Positions 37,894 through 48,696 of a stretch of 64,000 nucleotides of DNA are shown one piece after another. Position 1 is the stretch's first letter. Every line of letters starts with the position of its first letter. The notes beneath the pieces were generated by a model. That model had not been told where the DNA came from, did no database searches, and worked only from the letters and a program-made list of their open reading frames with translations. This stretch comes from Closterium sp. Naga37s-1 (Eukaryota; Streptophyta; Zygnematophyceae; Desmidiales; Closteriaceae), in assembly GCA_947471745.1 (NCBI GenBank), contig CANJKZ010000084.1:1534501-1598500 (forward strand). Reading direction: 5' to 3'. Position numbers and translations under genes: made by a program.

Positions 37894-38955
37894 GTTGGGG
37901 CCGATCACTCCTTGTTCATGCTCGGCGAGGGGGAGCAGAGGAGTTTCATGGTGGTTTATGTGGATGACATCCTCATTTTCTCACCCTCTTCTGACCTTGT
38001 GAAGGAGGTGATGCTGAAGCTTCAAGACAAGTTCAAGTGCAAGGCCCTTGGTGACGTGAGCTTCTACCTTGGGCTCCACATCGAACGAGATGTGGAGAAG
38101 CGGTGCATGCGGGTGCATCAACGAAAGTACCTGGAGGCATTGGCTGCCAACTTTGGGCAGAGTGAAGGCCATGTGGCTACACCCTTTCCCTCTGGGTTCA
38201 AGTGTGTGAAGGGACCAGAGGAGGAGAGCGTTGGTGAAGAGGAGAGGCGCCGATTTCACTCGTTGGTGGGCAGCCTCATGTATGCGGCGGTAAACACCCG
38301 ACCGGACGTCGCGTTTGCTACCGGGCAGCTGGCTAGGGTTGTGCAATGCCCTAATGAGGAGCAGGTAGCAGCTGGAATGAGGGTGGCCAAGTATCTTGGC
38401 CAAACACCGACCGTTGGGCTGCAATACTCGGCGGCGGCACAAAGGCGCCAAAAGGGCGCGGATGGTGTTGAACCCGGGCGTTTGTTCCTCACCGCCTACT
38501 CGGATGCTTCATATGCATCAGAACCAGAGGACATGACAAGTGTGGGAGGCTTCATATGCTGTGTTGGTGGAGGCCCAACTGCTTGGGAGAGCAAGAAGCA
38601 GGTTGACCAAGCTTTGAGCTCGGTGGAGTCCGAGTACATGGCACTCTTCCGTGCCGTACGGGAGATTGTGTGGCAGCGGCGTTTGTTGGCTGAATTGGGG
38701 GAGGAGCAGCAAGGACCTACCCCACTGTACTGTGACAGCCAGGGTGCCATTGCTCTTGCTAAGAACCCTGTGTTGCATGGACTCACGAAGCACATGAGGG
38801 TGAAGTGGCATTGGACGAGGAGCATGGTAACCGCGGGTGAAGTTGAGTTGCGCTACGTGAAGACCACGGGGCAGCCGGCTGACATGATGACCAAGAGGCT
38901 GGTGGAGCAGCAGCATTGGAAGTGTTGCAAGCTGGCTGGGATGGCTCTGAACTGA
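37888..38955 (+). pseudogene. E9 RT C-terminal part and RNase H
   Basis: The frame resumes at ADHSLFMLGEGEQ and goes through YVDDILIFSP (catalytic box), FYLGLHIERD, and the RNase H motifs YSDASYASEPED, SVESEYMAL and YCDSQGAIAL. The C-terminal signature is LVEQQHWKC and the stop TGA is at 38953-38955. It follows the upstream ORF with a single frame change, so one lesion separates E9 from full coding capacity. Confidence 0.93.
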
Positions 38956-38980
38956 GAGAGCAACATATCCTAAGGCCAAC

Positions 38981-38996
38981 AATCCGAGGGGGAGTT
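38981..38996 (+). promoter_or_regulatory. E9 polypurine tract
   Basis: AATCCGAGGGGGAGTT abuts the 3' LTR, and GAGGGGGAG is the likely plus-strand primer. Confidence 0.85.
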
Positions 38997-39815
38997 TGTT
39001 GGTGCAACCCTACGGTTTGCACTCGGCTTGTTGTCCGTGTGCGTGAATGTGTGTGTGTATGGAATGGTATGAGGGCATGGGATAATGTATATTTCATGCT
39101 TATAATTGTGTATGAATGTTGAGTCATGATGTCGAGTGTGTGTGTCGAGTCAATAGCGAGTTATCGCTAGACGCGTGTTACGCGGTCGTTTGTGTCTCGC
39201 GCGCGGTTTCTATTTTGTCGTGCGCGGTTTCTATTTTGTCCTGTGTCGAACGTTCGGCGTGTCGCAGGTGTGTGCAGCAGACCCATCAAGAACTCAAGGA
39301 TGAGTTTGTGATGAAGAGCCCGAGCCTTGGTGTCAAGCCTCAAGTGATTTCGAAGCTCGCCAAAAGGGTACACCTCAAGATATTGAAGATAGTTACATTA
39401 CTTTGTGTAGTGTAACATTTCACTTGGTGTAGGCCCTAGTGAAGGGTAGTTTCGAGACCCTTCGTGGTTGGGGACAGTGTGGCACTGTTCCACATCACTG
39501 TACCTCGGCTCTTGGGGTTTGTAGGAGCTGGGAGTCATTCCCAACTCGTAACTCTTCCTATCTTGTGTTCTAAGACTATAGTGGCTGCCATAGTACCGTT
39601 CGTTCAAACCGACGCTGTGTCGTCAATTCTTTATCAAATCGTGCAATCTAAATTGATAAGTGTAGAGGACGTGAAGACGCTCCAGATCCAATTTGAATCA
39701 AGTCATTTGCAGCTGTGAGAAGAACGCTATCAACGTTTGAAGCCGCTGTGCAGAAATCTGTCTGTGCTCTCTATCTTTCGTTTTAGGCACATTCAAGCCT
39801 ATTGTGACTATAACA
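38997..39815 (+). repeat. E9 3' LTR, 819 bp
   Basis: About 11 substitutions from the 5' LTR, with no length change. Followed by GGTCA. Confidence 0.97.
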
Positions 39816-41800
39816 GGTCAGTGCAGGTGTGTCTCTCCTGCAGCTCCGACTTCACAAGGGTCAGTGCCTCAGTGTCAGCAGTGGCAAAGACGAGGTCATC
39901 GACGTAGACGAGGACGTAGAACGGCGGCAGCGAGGTGTCGGTGTGTAGAAACAGCGACGGGTCAGCAGTAGCAGGAGCAAACCCAAGAGCCGCAAGTGTA
40001 GTCCTCAGTGTGTCGTGCTACTCGCGAGGCGCCTGGCGGAGACCGTAGACTGGCCGCCGAAGACTCCACTGAGTACCTGCAGGAAAAGACTCCGTGAAAC
40101 CAGCTGGGCGGCGCAGCCAGATCTCCTCGTGCAGGCTGCCCTGCAGGAAAGCTGTGCTGAAGTCCAGAGAGTGCAACTCGTAGTCACGCTGAGCAGCGAC
40201 GTGCAGCAACACCCGAAGAGTACTCATCTTCGGGGTGGGGGAGAAGGTCTGGAAGTAGTCAACTCCCTGTCGCAGACTGAAGCCTCGAGCAACATAACGC
40301 GCCTTGAAGGAAGGCGGAGAACCCGGCGGCCGCTTCACCCTGAAGATCCACATGCCATCGACTATGTTCGCCCCAGGTTGGGGAACCTCGTCGACATAGG
40401 TGCCTGTGGACTTCCAAGATGCCATCTCGGCATCTATGGCTGCCTGCCAGTGAGAGGAGTAAGGACCCGTAATTGCCTCTGCGTAAGAGCGCGGGGTCGG
40501 GATGTCTGGTGCATCCGCGTCTCCCTCAGGGGCAAGCAGCATGGAAGCGAAACGAGGTACAGCAGCTGCAAGACACTCAAAGTCCTCGTGCCTGTCCTGA
40601 AGGACGTCCGTGCTAAGAGAACACTCACCCCCGACGGATGGAGGAGTGGCAGACGCAGACTCAGCAACTAGAGCAGTGGCGTAGTCTAGACGGCAGGCAG
40701 CAGCAGACTCAAAAGAAGGGTCAGTGACAGCAGTGGCGAGGAGACGAGCAACAGTGGGTCTGGCAGTACGAGCGCGGTCAGACTCAGGGTCAGGGACCTC
40801 AGCAAGAGAGGACACAGGAGAAGCAGTCAGAGGAACACGCAGTGGAATAGAGGAAGGACGGAGTGCCATAGCGTGCGTACCGGGGACAGAAGGAGGACGC
40901 GAATGAGGAGCGCAACGAGCAGTGTGAACAGGCGAGACAGGACGAGGCGCAGGCTCACGACGCTCTGTAAGACTGCCTGACCGCTCAGTGTAAGGAGAGG
41001 AAGCAGGCAGAGGGGAGGCTGGCTGTAAGGGCGGCTGCGACTGGTCAGGCGGGGGACACAGTAAGGGAGGAGTAAGGCCAGTAGAAGACGGGACACCAAG
41101 AACCTGCTGAAGAAGGGGAACGAAGTACGGTCGCGGCCGCACAGTGACACCTGCACCTCCAGCTCCAGGGTCAACAGCTCCAGCTCCTGCAGCTCCAGCG
41201 CCTCCCGCGCTAGTGCCCCCAACTTCATCTCCTCTATGTCCAGCGCCTCCAGCGCCAGCTCCACCAGCGCAAGAGCCTCCAGATCCAGCAGCTCTAGGCT
41301 CCGGAGGGTCTCCGGCTCCAGCGCCCCCAACACCACCAGTCCGTGCAGCTCTAGTACCCCTGGTACGAGCACCTCCAGAACCAGCAGCCGCAGTACCTCC
41401 AAGACCACCAGCTCCAGCAGTTAACTCAAGCACCTCCAGCTCCAGCGTCTCCAGCGCCTCCAGCTCCGGGAGCTCCACTCCAAAGGCATGCGCGCCGAAC
41501 GAGCCACTCACGCAGCTGCTGCGGAGACAGTCGCGGCGAAGCACCAGTAGGACCTCCAAACGAAGCAGCACCCTGAGGCTCAGCACCCCCAGACTCCGCA
41601 CCCTCCGACTCAGCACCCCCCGGCTCAACACCCACAGGCTCAGCACCCCCAGGCTCATCACCCCCAGGCTCAGCACCCAAAGACCTAGCACCCTCAAACC
41701 CCGCACCCCCGGGCTCCGCACCCCCAGACGCAACACCCCCAAACGCAGCACCTCGAGCAGCACCTAAGCCGACAGCTACCTCGACAGGCGCAGTACCAGG
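39816..41800 (-). pseudogene. E8 linker and RT N-terminal part
   Basis: This is the upstream continuation of 32472-33357 across E9. It holds YVDDLVFATAD near 39890, a TGG-to-TAG stop at 40018-40020, then 581 open codons: LDFSTAFLQG, YGLRQAPRE, the RT-leading segment, RPRPYFVPLLQQ, a Gly/Ala tract near 41140-41410, and LSPQQLREWLVRR near 41495-41535. GAEP pentapeptides occupy 41570-41760. Confidence 0.88.
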
Positions 41801-43740
41801 GAGAGGGTCTACTGGAGGGGGACCGGGAGCAAGGAAGAGCGGCGGGGGTAAGGGAGGGGCAGAGCGGTAGGGGAAGAGACGGTAGAATGGAACGGACTCG
41901 TCGAACGTGACGTCCTGAGACGGGAGGACACGGCGCGAGGTGGGGTGGTATTACTGCCAGCCAGGCACGTCAGGGACAAAGCGAAGGAAGACGCAGGGGA
42001 TAGCACGGGCGGAGAGCTTGTCCGCGGACAAATCGCGAACAAAGGCACGAGAACCCCAGACCCGGAACACCGACGCATCGCCAACCTCCCCTGTCCAACC
42101 CAGTGTGGGCGAGGTCTCCGGCAACGAGACACGGGGCCAGAGGTTGAGCTGATGCGCAGCATACCGGACCGCAAACGGCCACAAAAAAATGGGGAGCAGC
42201 CGCATGGATCATGGAGGTACGAGCGACCTCCATGACTAAGCCAATGCGGCGCTCAGCAATCCCATTTTGCTGAGGGGAGTCTGGAAGCGTGAACGACTGG
42301 AGAATGCCCTCCCCACGACAAAAGTCCCACAAGAGGTTGGAGGAGAACTCACCACCTCTGTCAGACTGCAGACGCAGGACAAGAAGGTCCTGGCCAAACC
42401 GCTCACGGAGCTGGAGACGGACTGTGCGGATCCAAGGGATCAAGACCTTAAACGACTTCACCCTTGCTGCGGAAGGGGAAGACCGTGTTGTACCGCGTGT
42501 AGTCGTCAACTACCAGCAGAGGGTACCGCTCGCGGCTCTGTCCACTAACGCGGGCTGGGCCCCACATGTCCATGTGGAGTGTCTGCAGGGGAGCAGTTGT
42601 CGGGGGAAACGAGGAGGAGCGAGGAGCGGCGCGCTGCCGCCCCTCGACGCACGGAAGGCAGGGCGGGGCAGGCGAGGGCGAAGGGGAGGCAGAGACTAGA
42701 GACAAGAAGATGAGACTGCATGCCACGAAGGCGTGGCAGGGAGGGGTGACCCAGTCGGTGGTGCCTTAGAAGAGTCTGGTGCGACAGGAGGCGACACGAG
42801 CAAGAGGCGGCTACCTGACCTGACGCGGACACCTGAGCAGACGCAGCTACTTGAGGAGGCTCGGTAGTCAGTGTGTACAGACTCGACCCTGGCCGACGAG
42901 TGAACGTAGCCAGGTGACGCCCCGTCCGTGTTCACGTGCAGATCGACACACGCTGACCCTCAGGCGTGGTGGTAGTGACCATCGCATCCTGGAGGGCAGG
43001 GGTACTCACCAAGTTCATAGAGAACGAGGGGAGGTGAAGACCTGACAGTGAGCCGAACAGAACCGCCAGACACCGGAGGACAGTGGAGGAACGGGCAACT
43101 ACTCGGCCCCTAGAGGGGTCAGCCAGTCTGACCGGGCCAGGTGCAGGGAGAGGAGTGAGAGTGGTGCTGTCACGAAAGAAACAGCGCGAGGCGCCTGAGT
43201 CCAACGTGAAGGTGTGCAAGGCCTGAGCAGGCGCAGTACCAGGGAGAGTACAAGACTCACTAGCACCTAGAGTAGCAGCAGCTATACCTGGGTCAGGCGG
43301 CACACACCGGTAACAGTCACCCTCAGCACTAACAGACAAAGCATACATAGCAGAATGAATAGCATCAAAGTCTAGGTCAAAGATAGCAATCCTAGACCTA
43401 AGCAGATCTGCCCAGCAAGGGAGCTTGACGTCGTCACCAAACTCAGCACGCCAAGCGTCGTCGAGGCGGGAGAAGCAGCAGTGCTGAGTGTGAAGCTTCC
43501 CGCATGTCTGACCAGCACGAACACCCGTGCAAATGACATACGGGCAACTACCCCCAGACGCCCCACGCAAAAACCACTCACGAAGCTGCTGCGGCGACTG
43601 GGTATCGCTCCGACGCTGCTGCTGCTGACACTGGCCACCTCCAGAATGAACACGCTGAGCGCCAGTCCCACCGCCACCAGTCCCACTGCCGCCACTGCCG
43701 CCACTCCCACAGTTGCCTCCACCGCCGCCACCAGAGCCCC
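41801..43740 (-). pseudogene. E8 Gag C-terminus, protease and integrase
   Basis: From the 5' side, a short Gly-rich piece starts at 43740. It is followed by SPQQLREWFLRG near 43570-43606, the Cys/His motif CPYVICTGVRAGQTC with H and C, protease TLDSGASRCFF, integrase HHRLGH and CLPCVEG, then DRGGEF (seen as QSDRGGEF) and NGIAERR. Frameshifts near 42450, 42690 and 42175 divide it into five ORFs. Gag upstream of the Gly-rich region is absent. The 5' boundary at 43740/43741 is a sharp change to leader repeats. Confidence 0.88.
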
Positions 43741-44505
43741 GACTAGGGATCGACGGGGCCGGGCGCTCGGGCTAGGGATCGACGGGGCTGGGCGCGGGGC
43801 TAGGGGTCGACCGGGCCGGGCGCGGGCTAGGGGTCGATGGGGCCGGGCACAGGGCTAGGTGTCGACGGGGCCGGGCGCGGGGCTAGGGGTCGACGGGGTC
43901 GGGGGCGCGGGCTAGGGGTCAACAGGGCCGGGCGCGGAGCTAGGGGTCGACGAGACTGGGGGCGCGGGCTAGGGGTCATCCGGCCGTGGGCGCGGGCTAG
44001 GGGTCGACGGGCCGTGGGCTCGGGCTAGGGGTCGACGAGGCCGGGGGCGCGGGCTAGGGGTCGACGGGCCGGGTGCGCGGCTAGGGGTCGACGGGGTCGC
44101 TCGCGGGGCTAGGGGTCGACGGGGCCGGGCGCGGGGCTAGGGGTCGACGGGGCCGGGCACGAAGCTAGGGGTCGACGGGGCCGTGCGCGGGCTAGGGGTC
44201 GACGGGCCGTGTGCGCGGGCTAGGGGTCGACGGGCCGGGCGCAGGGCTAGGGGTCGACGGGGACGAACGCGGGCTAGGGGTCGATAGGCCGTGGGCGCGG
44301 GCTAGGGGTTGACGGGCCGGGCGCGGGGCTAGGGGTCGACAGGGCTGGGGGCGCAGGCTAGGGGTCGACGGGCCGGGCGCATGGTCTAGGGGCGAAGGGC
44401 ATACGGGCGGGGCCTAGGGGCCTGGCGTAGGAGTCGACAAGTCGCGACGAGCAGTAGGGGCAGCACGAGGGCTGCAGAGGGCGTCTAGCGGGGTAGCGCT
44501 GTGGT
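43741..44505 (-). repeat. E8 5' leader tandem repeats
   Basis: More than 20 copies of a unit of about 28-32 bp, core GCTAGGGGTCGACGGGGCCG on the plus strand, each with a GTCGAC site. It is fused directly to the Gag Gly-rich region by the deletion of the Gag N-terminus. Confidence 0.9.
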
Positions 44506-44551
44506 GGGCCCTAGGAAAAGCGGTCCTAGCGGAGGACCTGCTCTGAAACCA
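44506..44551 (-). promoter_or_regulatory. E8 PBS and hairpin
   Basis: The sense strand reads TGGTTTCAGAGC, with the same single mismatch as E7, then GGTCCTCCGCTAGGACC, a 6-bp stem with a 5-nt loop, then CTTTTCCTAGGGCCCACC. Confidence 0.85.
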
Positions 44552-44671
44552 TGTCAGAATAATGAACAAGGATGGGATGAACTATCAAAGAGTTGGGTAC
44601 AAGTACTAACCCTAATTGGGTTGTACCCCCACTATAGCCTACACAAATGTAAAAACTATATTGTTCTGACA
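44552..44671 (-). repeat. E8 5' LTR, 120 bp
   Basis: It lacks 13 bp present in the 3' LTR (between TTGTACCCC and ACTATAGC) and differs at about five other positions. Followed by CTGCA. Confidence 0.92.
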
Positions 44672-44676
44672 CTGCA

Positions 44677-45126
44677 GTCCCGCGCGTCACCCCTGCTGCC
44701 CTCGTGCCGCCCCTGCAGCCCCGCGCGTCGCCACTGCTGCCCTCGTGCAGCCACTGCAGTCCCGCGCGCCGCCCCTAGGCCCCCCCCCTCCCCGCGCGTC
44801 GCCCCCGCTGCCCTCGAGCCGCTCCTGAAGCCCTTACAGCCTCGAGCGCCGCCCCGGCTACCCTCCTCGCCGCCCCTGCAGTCCAGCGAGTCGCCCCTAG
44901 CGGCCCGCCCTGAGCCCCTGCAGCCAGCGAGCCGCCCTTGCAGCCCCGCACGCCGCCTCTTACGGCCCGCCCGCCGCCCCTACAGCACTGCTTGCTGCCC
45001 CTGCAACCCCACGCGCCGCCGCTTGCGGCCTGCCTTTCGCTCCTGCAGCCTGCGCGCCTCCACTTGCAGCCCGCTTACTGTTCCTTGCACTGCTCGGCTC
45101 CTGCTCGCCCTGCGTACTGCGCTGCT
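44677..45126 (+). repeat. E7 leader, second part
   Basis: GC-rich imperfect repeats (CGCGCGTCGCCCCTGCTGCC) lead up to the Gag ATG. The upstream frame is open for about 60 codons, but the composition is that of the repeat, so I do not extend Gag into it. Confidence 0.75.
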
Positions 45127-46314
45127 ATGGCTTCTCTCCGCGTCCTAACGTTCGATCATGAGGGCCGTCCGATACAGTTCAACACGTGGCTCGACGACTT
45201 GCAGCTGTACCTGTTGAGCGACTCTAGAGACAGTGTTTCGTTGTTTGACCACACGATTGGAGCCGATCCCGCCCCTCCCGCCACGGCTGACAGTGCGACT
45301 CGCTCAGAGTGGCTTACTCGTGACGCTGCTGCTCGCTTAGCCATTGGCAACCACTTGCCGTTGGCCGAATGCGCTCACTTCCGACAGCACAGGACAGCAC
45401 AAGCATTGTACGACGCTGTAGTCGCCCGTTACTCCTCGCCTGCCACTGCCGCTCTAGGCCGTCATCTACTGCCCTACCTGTTTCCCGAGCTGTCCGCCTT
45501 TGCTCCAGTGGAGGACCTGGTTTCCCACCTTCGCACTAGCGACGCTCGCTACCGCTCTGCCCTCCCAGCTGAGTTCCTTCACAAGAACCCACCCCCGATG
45601 TACATCACTCTCTACTTCATAGTCACCCGCCTCCCTGACCCTCTTCCCTCTATCAGGGACCACTTTCTTGCACTTGACCCCACAGCTCTCACTGTTGACC
45701 TACTCGAGCAGCACCTCCTTGCAGCTGAGACTAGCGTAGTCGCTGTAGGTGCTGCTCGTGGCACTCCTCGCATGCCCTTCTTTGAGGGGTGTTCCCCCTC
45801 CCCCCTTGCCCCCTCCTACGCCTCTGTTGCTGCTGTTGACGTTCTTGGTGCTGAGGAGGTCGGAGCTGCTTCTGCTAGTGAGAAGCGCCGCAGCAGCAAG
45901 GGCAAGGGTGGCAGGGGTGGTGGCGGTGGCAGCGGGGGTGGTGGTGGGGGCAGCAGTGGAGGTGGTGTAGGCGGTGGAGGTGGTGGCGGTGGTGGGAGTG
46001 GTGGCGGGAGAGGGGGCTTTGGCGGCGGCGGTGGAGGCAGCGGCGGGGGTGGCGGTAGTGGCGGCAGTGGGAGTGGTGGCAGTAGAGCTGGAGCTATTCA
46101 GCGTGCAGGTTCTGGAGGAGGCCAGAGGCAGCAGCAGCAGCGTCGGAGCGAGACCCCGTCGCCCCAGCAGCTTCGTGAGTGGTTTGCTCAGCGCGGGGCG
46201 CCTGGGGGTAGTGGTAGCTGCCCGTATGTCATTCGCACGGGTGACCGTGCTGGTCAGACATGCGGGAAGCCTCACATTCAGCACCGCTGCTTCTCCTGCC
46301 TCGACGACGCTTAG
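45127..46314 (+). pseudogene. E7 Gag
   Basis: It starts at ATG 45127 (MASLRVLTFDHEG) and is open for 395 codons. The capsid-like region contains LDDLQLYLLSDS and VVARYSSPATAALGR. A poly-Gly tract is at 45895-46095. SPQQLREWFAQRG is at 46150-46189 and the Cys/His motif CPYVIRTGDRAGQTC is near 46218, with H and C following. It ends at TAG 46312-46314, where the family has Trp (TGG). This is the longest continuous subfamily II Gag in the window. Confidence 0.9.
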
Positions 46315-48696
46315 CGCGCAGAGTTTGGTGACGAGGCCGAGCGCCCCCGCTGGGCAGAGCTGCTTAGGTCTGGAGTTGCTATCTTTGACCTAGACTATGA
46401 TGGTATCCTTGCTGCTGTGTATGCTTTGTCTGTTAGTGCTGAGGGTGACTGTTACCTGTGTCTGCCGCCTGACCCAGGTATAGAGGTTGCTGCTCTAGGT
46501 GCTAGTGAGTCTGTTCTCTCTGGTACTGCGCCTGTTGAGGCCTTGCACACCTTCACACTTGACTAAGGTGCCTCACGCTGTTTCTTTCGTGACAGCACCA
46601 CTCTCACTCCTCTCTCTGCACCTGTACCAGTCAGGCTGGCTGACCCCTCCGGGGGCCCAGTCCTCGCCCGTTCCTCCACTGTGCTCCCGTGTCCAGCGGT
46701 TCCGTCCAGATCACTGTCAGGTCTTCACTTCCCCTCATTCTCTACGAACTTGGTGAGTACCACTGCCCTCGAGGATGCGATGGTCGCTACCACCACTCCA
46801 GGGGGTCAGCGTGTGTCGATCTGCACGTGTACACGAACGGGCCATCACCTAGCCACATTCCCTCGTCGGCTAGGGTCGAGTCTGTACACACTCGCTACCA
46901 AGCCTCCTCAGGTAGCTGCGTCCGCCCAGGTGTCCGTGTAAGGTCAGGTAGCACCCCCTTGCTCGTGTCGCTTCCTGTCGCACCAGACTGTTCTGTGGCA
47001 CCACCACTTGCGTCACCCCTCCCTGCCTCGCCTTCGTGGCATGCACTCCCGCCTCCTTGTCTCTGGTCTTCCCAGGTCTCTGACTCCCCTCCCGCACTCG
47101 CCTGTCCCGCCCTGCCTTCCTTGCGTCGAGGGGCGGCAGCGCGCCGCTCCTCACTCCTCCTCGTTTCCCCCGACGAGTGCTCCCGTGCAGACTCTCCACA
47201 TAGACGTGTGGGGCCCAGCCCGCGTCAATGGACAGGGCCGCGAGCGCTACTTTTTGCTGGTTTTGGACGACTACACACAGTACACCACGGTCTTCCCCTT
47301 GCGCAGCAAGGGTCACGTAGTTGATGTCTTGATCCCTTGGATCCGCGCAGTCCGTCTCCAGCTCCGCGAGCAGTTCCGCCAAGACCTTCCTGTCCTACGT
47401 CTGCACTCTGACAGAGGTGGTGAGTTCTCCTCCGACCTCTTGCGAGACTTTTGTCGTGGGGAGGTCATTCTCCAGTCATTCACGCTTCCGGACTCCCCTC
47501 AGCAAAATGGGATTGCTGAGCGCCGCATTGGCTTAGTCATGGAGGTCGCTCGTACCTCCATGATCCATGCGGCTGCTCCCCATTTTCTGTGGCTGTTTGC
47601 GGTCCGGTACGCTGCGCATCAGCTCAACCTCTGGCCCCATGTCTCCTTGCCGGAGACCTCGCCTACACTGCGTTGGACGGGGAAGGTTGGCGATGCGTCG
47701 ATGTTCCGGGTCTGGGGTTCTCGTGCCTTTGTTCGTGATACGTCCTCGAACAAGCTCTCCGCCCGCGCTATTCCCTGCGTCTTCCTTGGCTTTTCCCCTG
47801 ATGCGCCTGGCTGGCAGTTTTACCACCCCACCTTGCGTCGTGTCTTCCCCTCTCAGGACGTCATGTTTGACGAGTCGTTTCCCCTTTTCCGTCTCTTCCC
47901 CTACCGCTCTGCCCCTCCCCCGCCCCCGCCGCTTTTCCTTGCTCCCGGTCCCCCTCCGGTAGACCCCCTCCCGCCCCAGGGTCCTGCTCCCTCAGGTGTG
48001 TCTCAGGTAGACCCTCTCCTCGGTGCTGTGCCTGTTGAGGTAGCTGGTGACTTAGGTGCTGTTCGAGGTGCTGCGTCTGGGGGTGCTGTGTCTGGGGGTG
48101 CGGAGCCTGGGGGCGCTGAGTCTAAGGGTGCCGGGTCAAGGGATGCTGAGCCTGGGGGTGCTGAGCCTGAGGGTGTTGAGCCAGGGGGTGCTGAGTCTGA
48201 TGGTGCTGAGTCGGGGGGTGCTGGGCCTCGAGGTACTTCTTCTGCTGGAGGTCCTGCGGGTGCTTCGCCACGACTGTCTCCGCGGCCAGAGCCTATCTCC
48301 CCGCTGCAGCTGCGCGAGTGGTTTGCTCAGCGCACTCGCCTTCGGAGTGGAGTTGTCGAAGCTGGAGACCCTGCCTTTGGAGACACTGGAGCTCGAGGCT
48401 CTGGCGCTGGTGGCGCTGGAGCTGGAGGCACTGGCGCGGGAGGCGCTGGAGCTGGAGGAGCTGGAGCTATTGACCCTGGAGCTGAAGGTGCTGGAGCTGG
48501 GGGTGCTGGTGGTACAGGTTCTAGATGCACTGTACGGCCGCGACCGTACGTCGTTCCCCTTCTTCAGCAGGTTCTTGGTGTCCCGTCTTCTACTGGCCTT
48601 ACTCCTCCCCTACTGTGTCCACCGCCTGACCAGTTGCAGCCGCCGTTACAGCCAGCCTCCCCACTGCCTGCTCCCTCTCCCCACTGTCGGAGCTGA
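46315..48696 (+). pseudogene. E7 protease, integrase and linker
   Basis: Protease reads TLD-stop-GASRCFF: the Ser of the catalytic DSG is replaced by TAA (46564-46566). Another stop follows near 46939. Integrase is then largely open (47008-48696). It carries CLPCVEG, IDVWGPA, HSDRGGEF and NGIAERR. The first zinc ligands read HHHLRH instead of HHRLGH, near 46998. The linker has GAEP repeats (48050-48240), ISPLQLREWFAQR (48292-48330) and a short Gly/Ala tract. Confidence 0.88.

Larger units (their letters stand above)
33358..39815 (+). mobile_element. E9: near-intact copia element of a second family, TSD GGTCA
   Basis: LTRs of 819 bp (33358-34176 and 38997-39815) have TGTT...AACA ends and differ at about 11 positions. 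GGTCA is at 33353-33357 and 39816-39820. The insertion is inside the E8 RT gene. Removing E9 and one GGTCA restores the codons for HTCTDPGELRS. It has a PBS, a PPT and one Gag-Pol ORF broken only in RT. Its LTRs, Gag and zinc knuckle are unlike the main family. Confidence 0.97.
32120..44671 (-). mobile_element. E8: copia element (subfamily II) inside E7 leader, TSD CTGCA
   Basis: LTRs are at 32120-32252 and 44552-44671, with CTGCA at 32115-32119 and 44672-44676. E9 is inserted in the RT gene. Without E9 the element is about 6.1 kb. LTRs differ at about five positions plus a 13-bp deletion. As in E3, the N-terminal half of Gag is missing and leader repeats run straight into the Gly-rich part of Gag at 43740. 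Confidence 0.93.

Noticed and set aside
43741..44505. Regularly spaced repeats resembling a CRISPR array
   Set aside because: Units are contiguous imperfect tandem repeats without unique spacers, in the leader of a eukaryotic retrotransposon.
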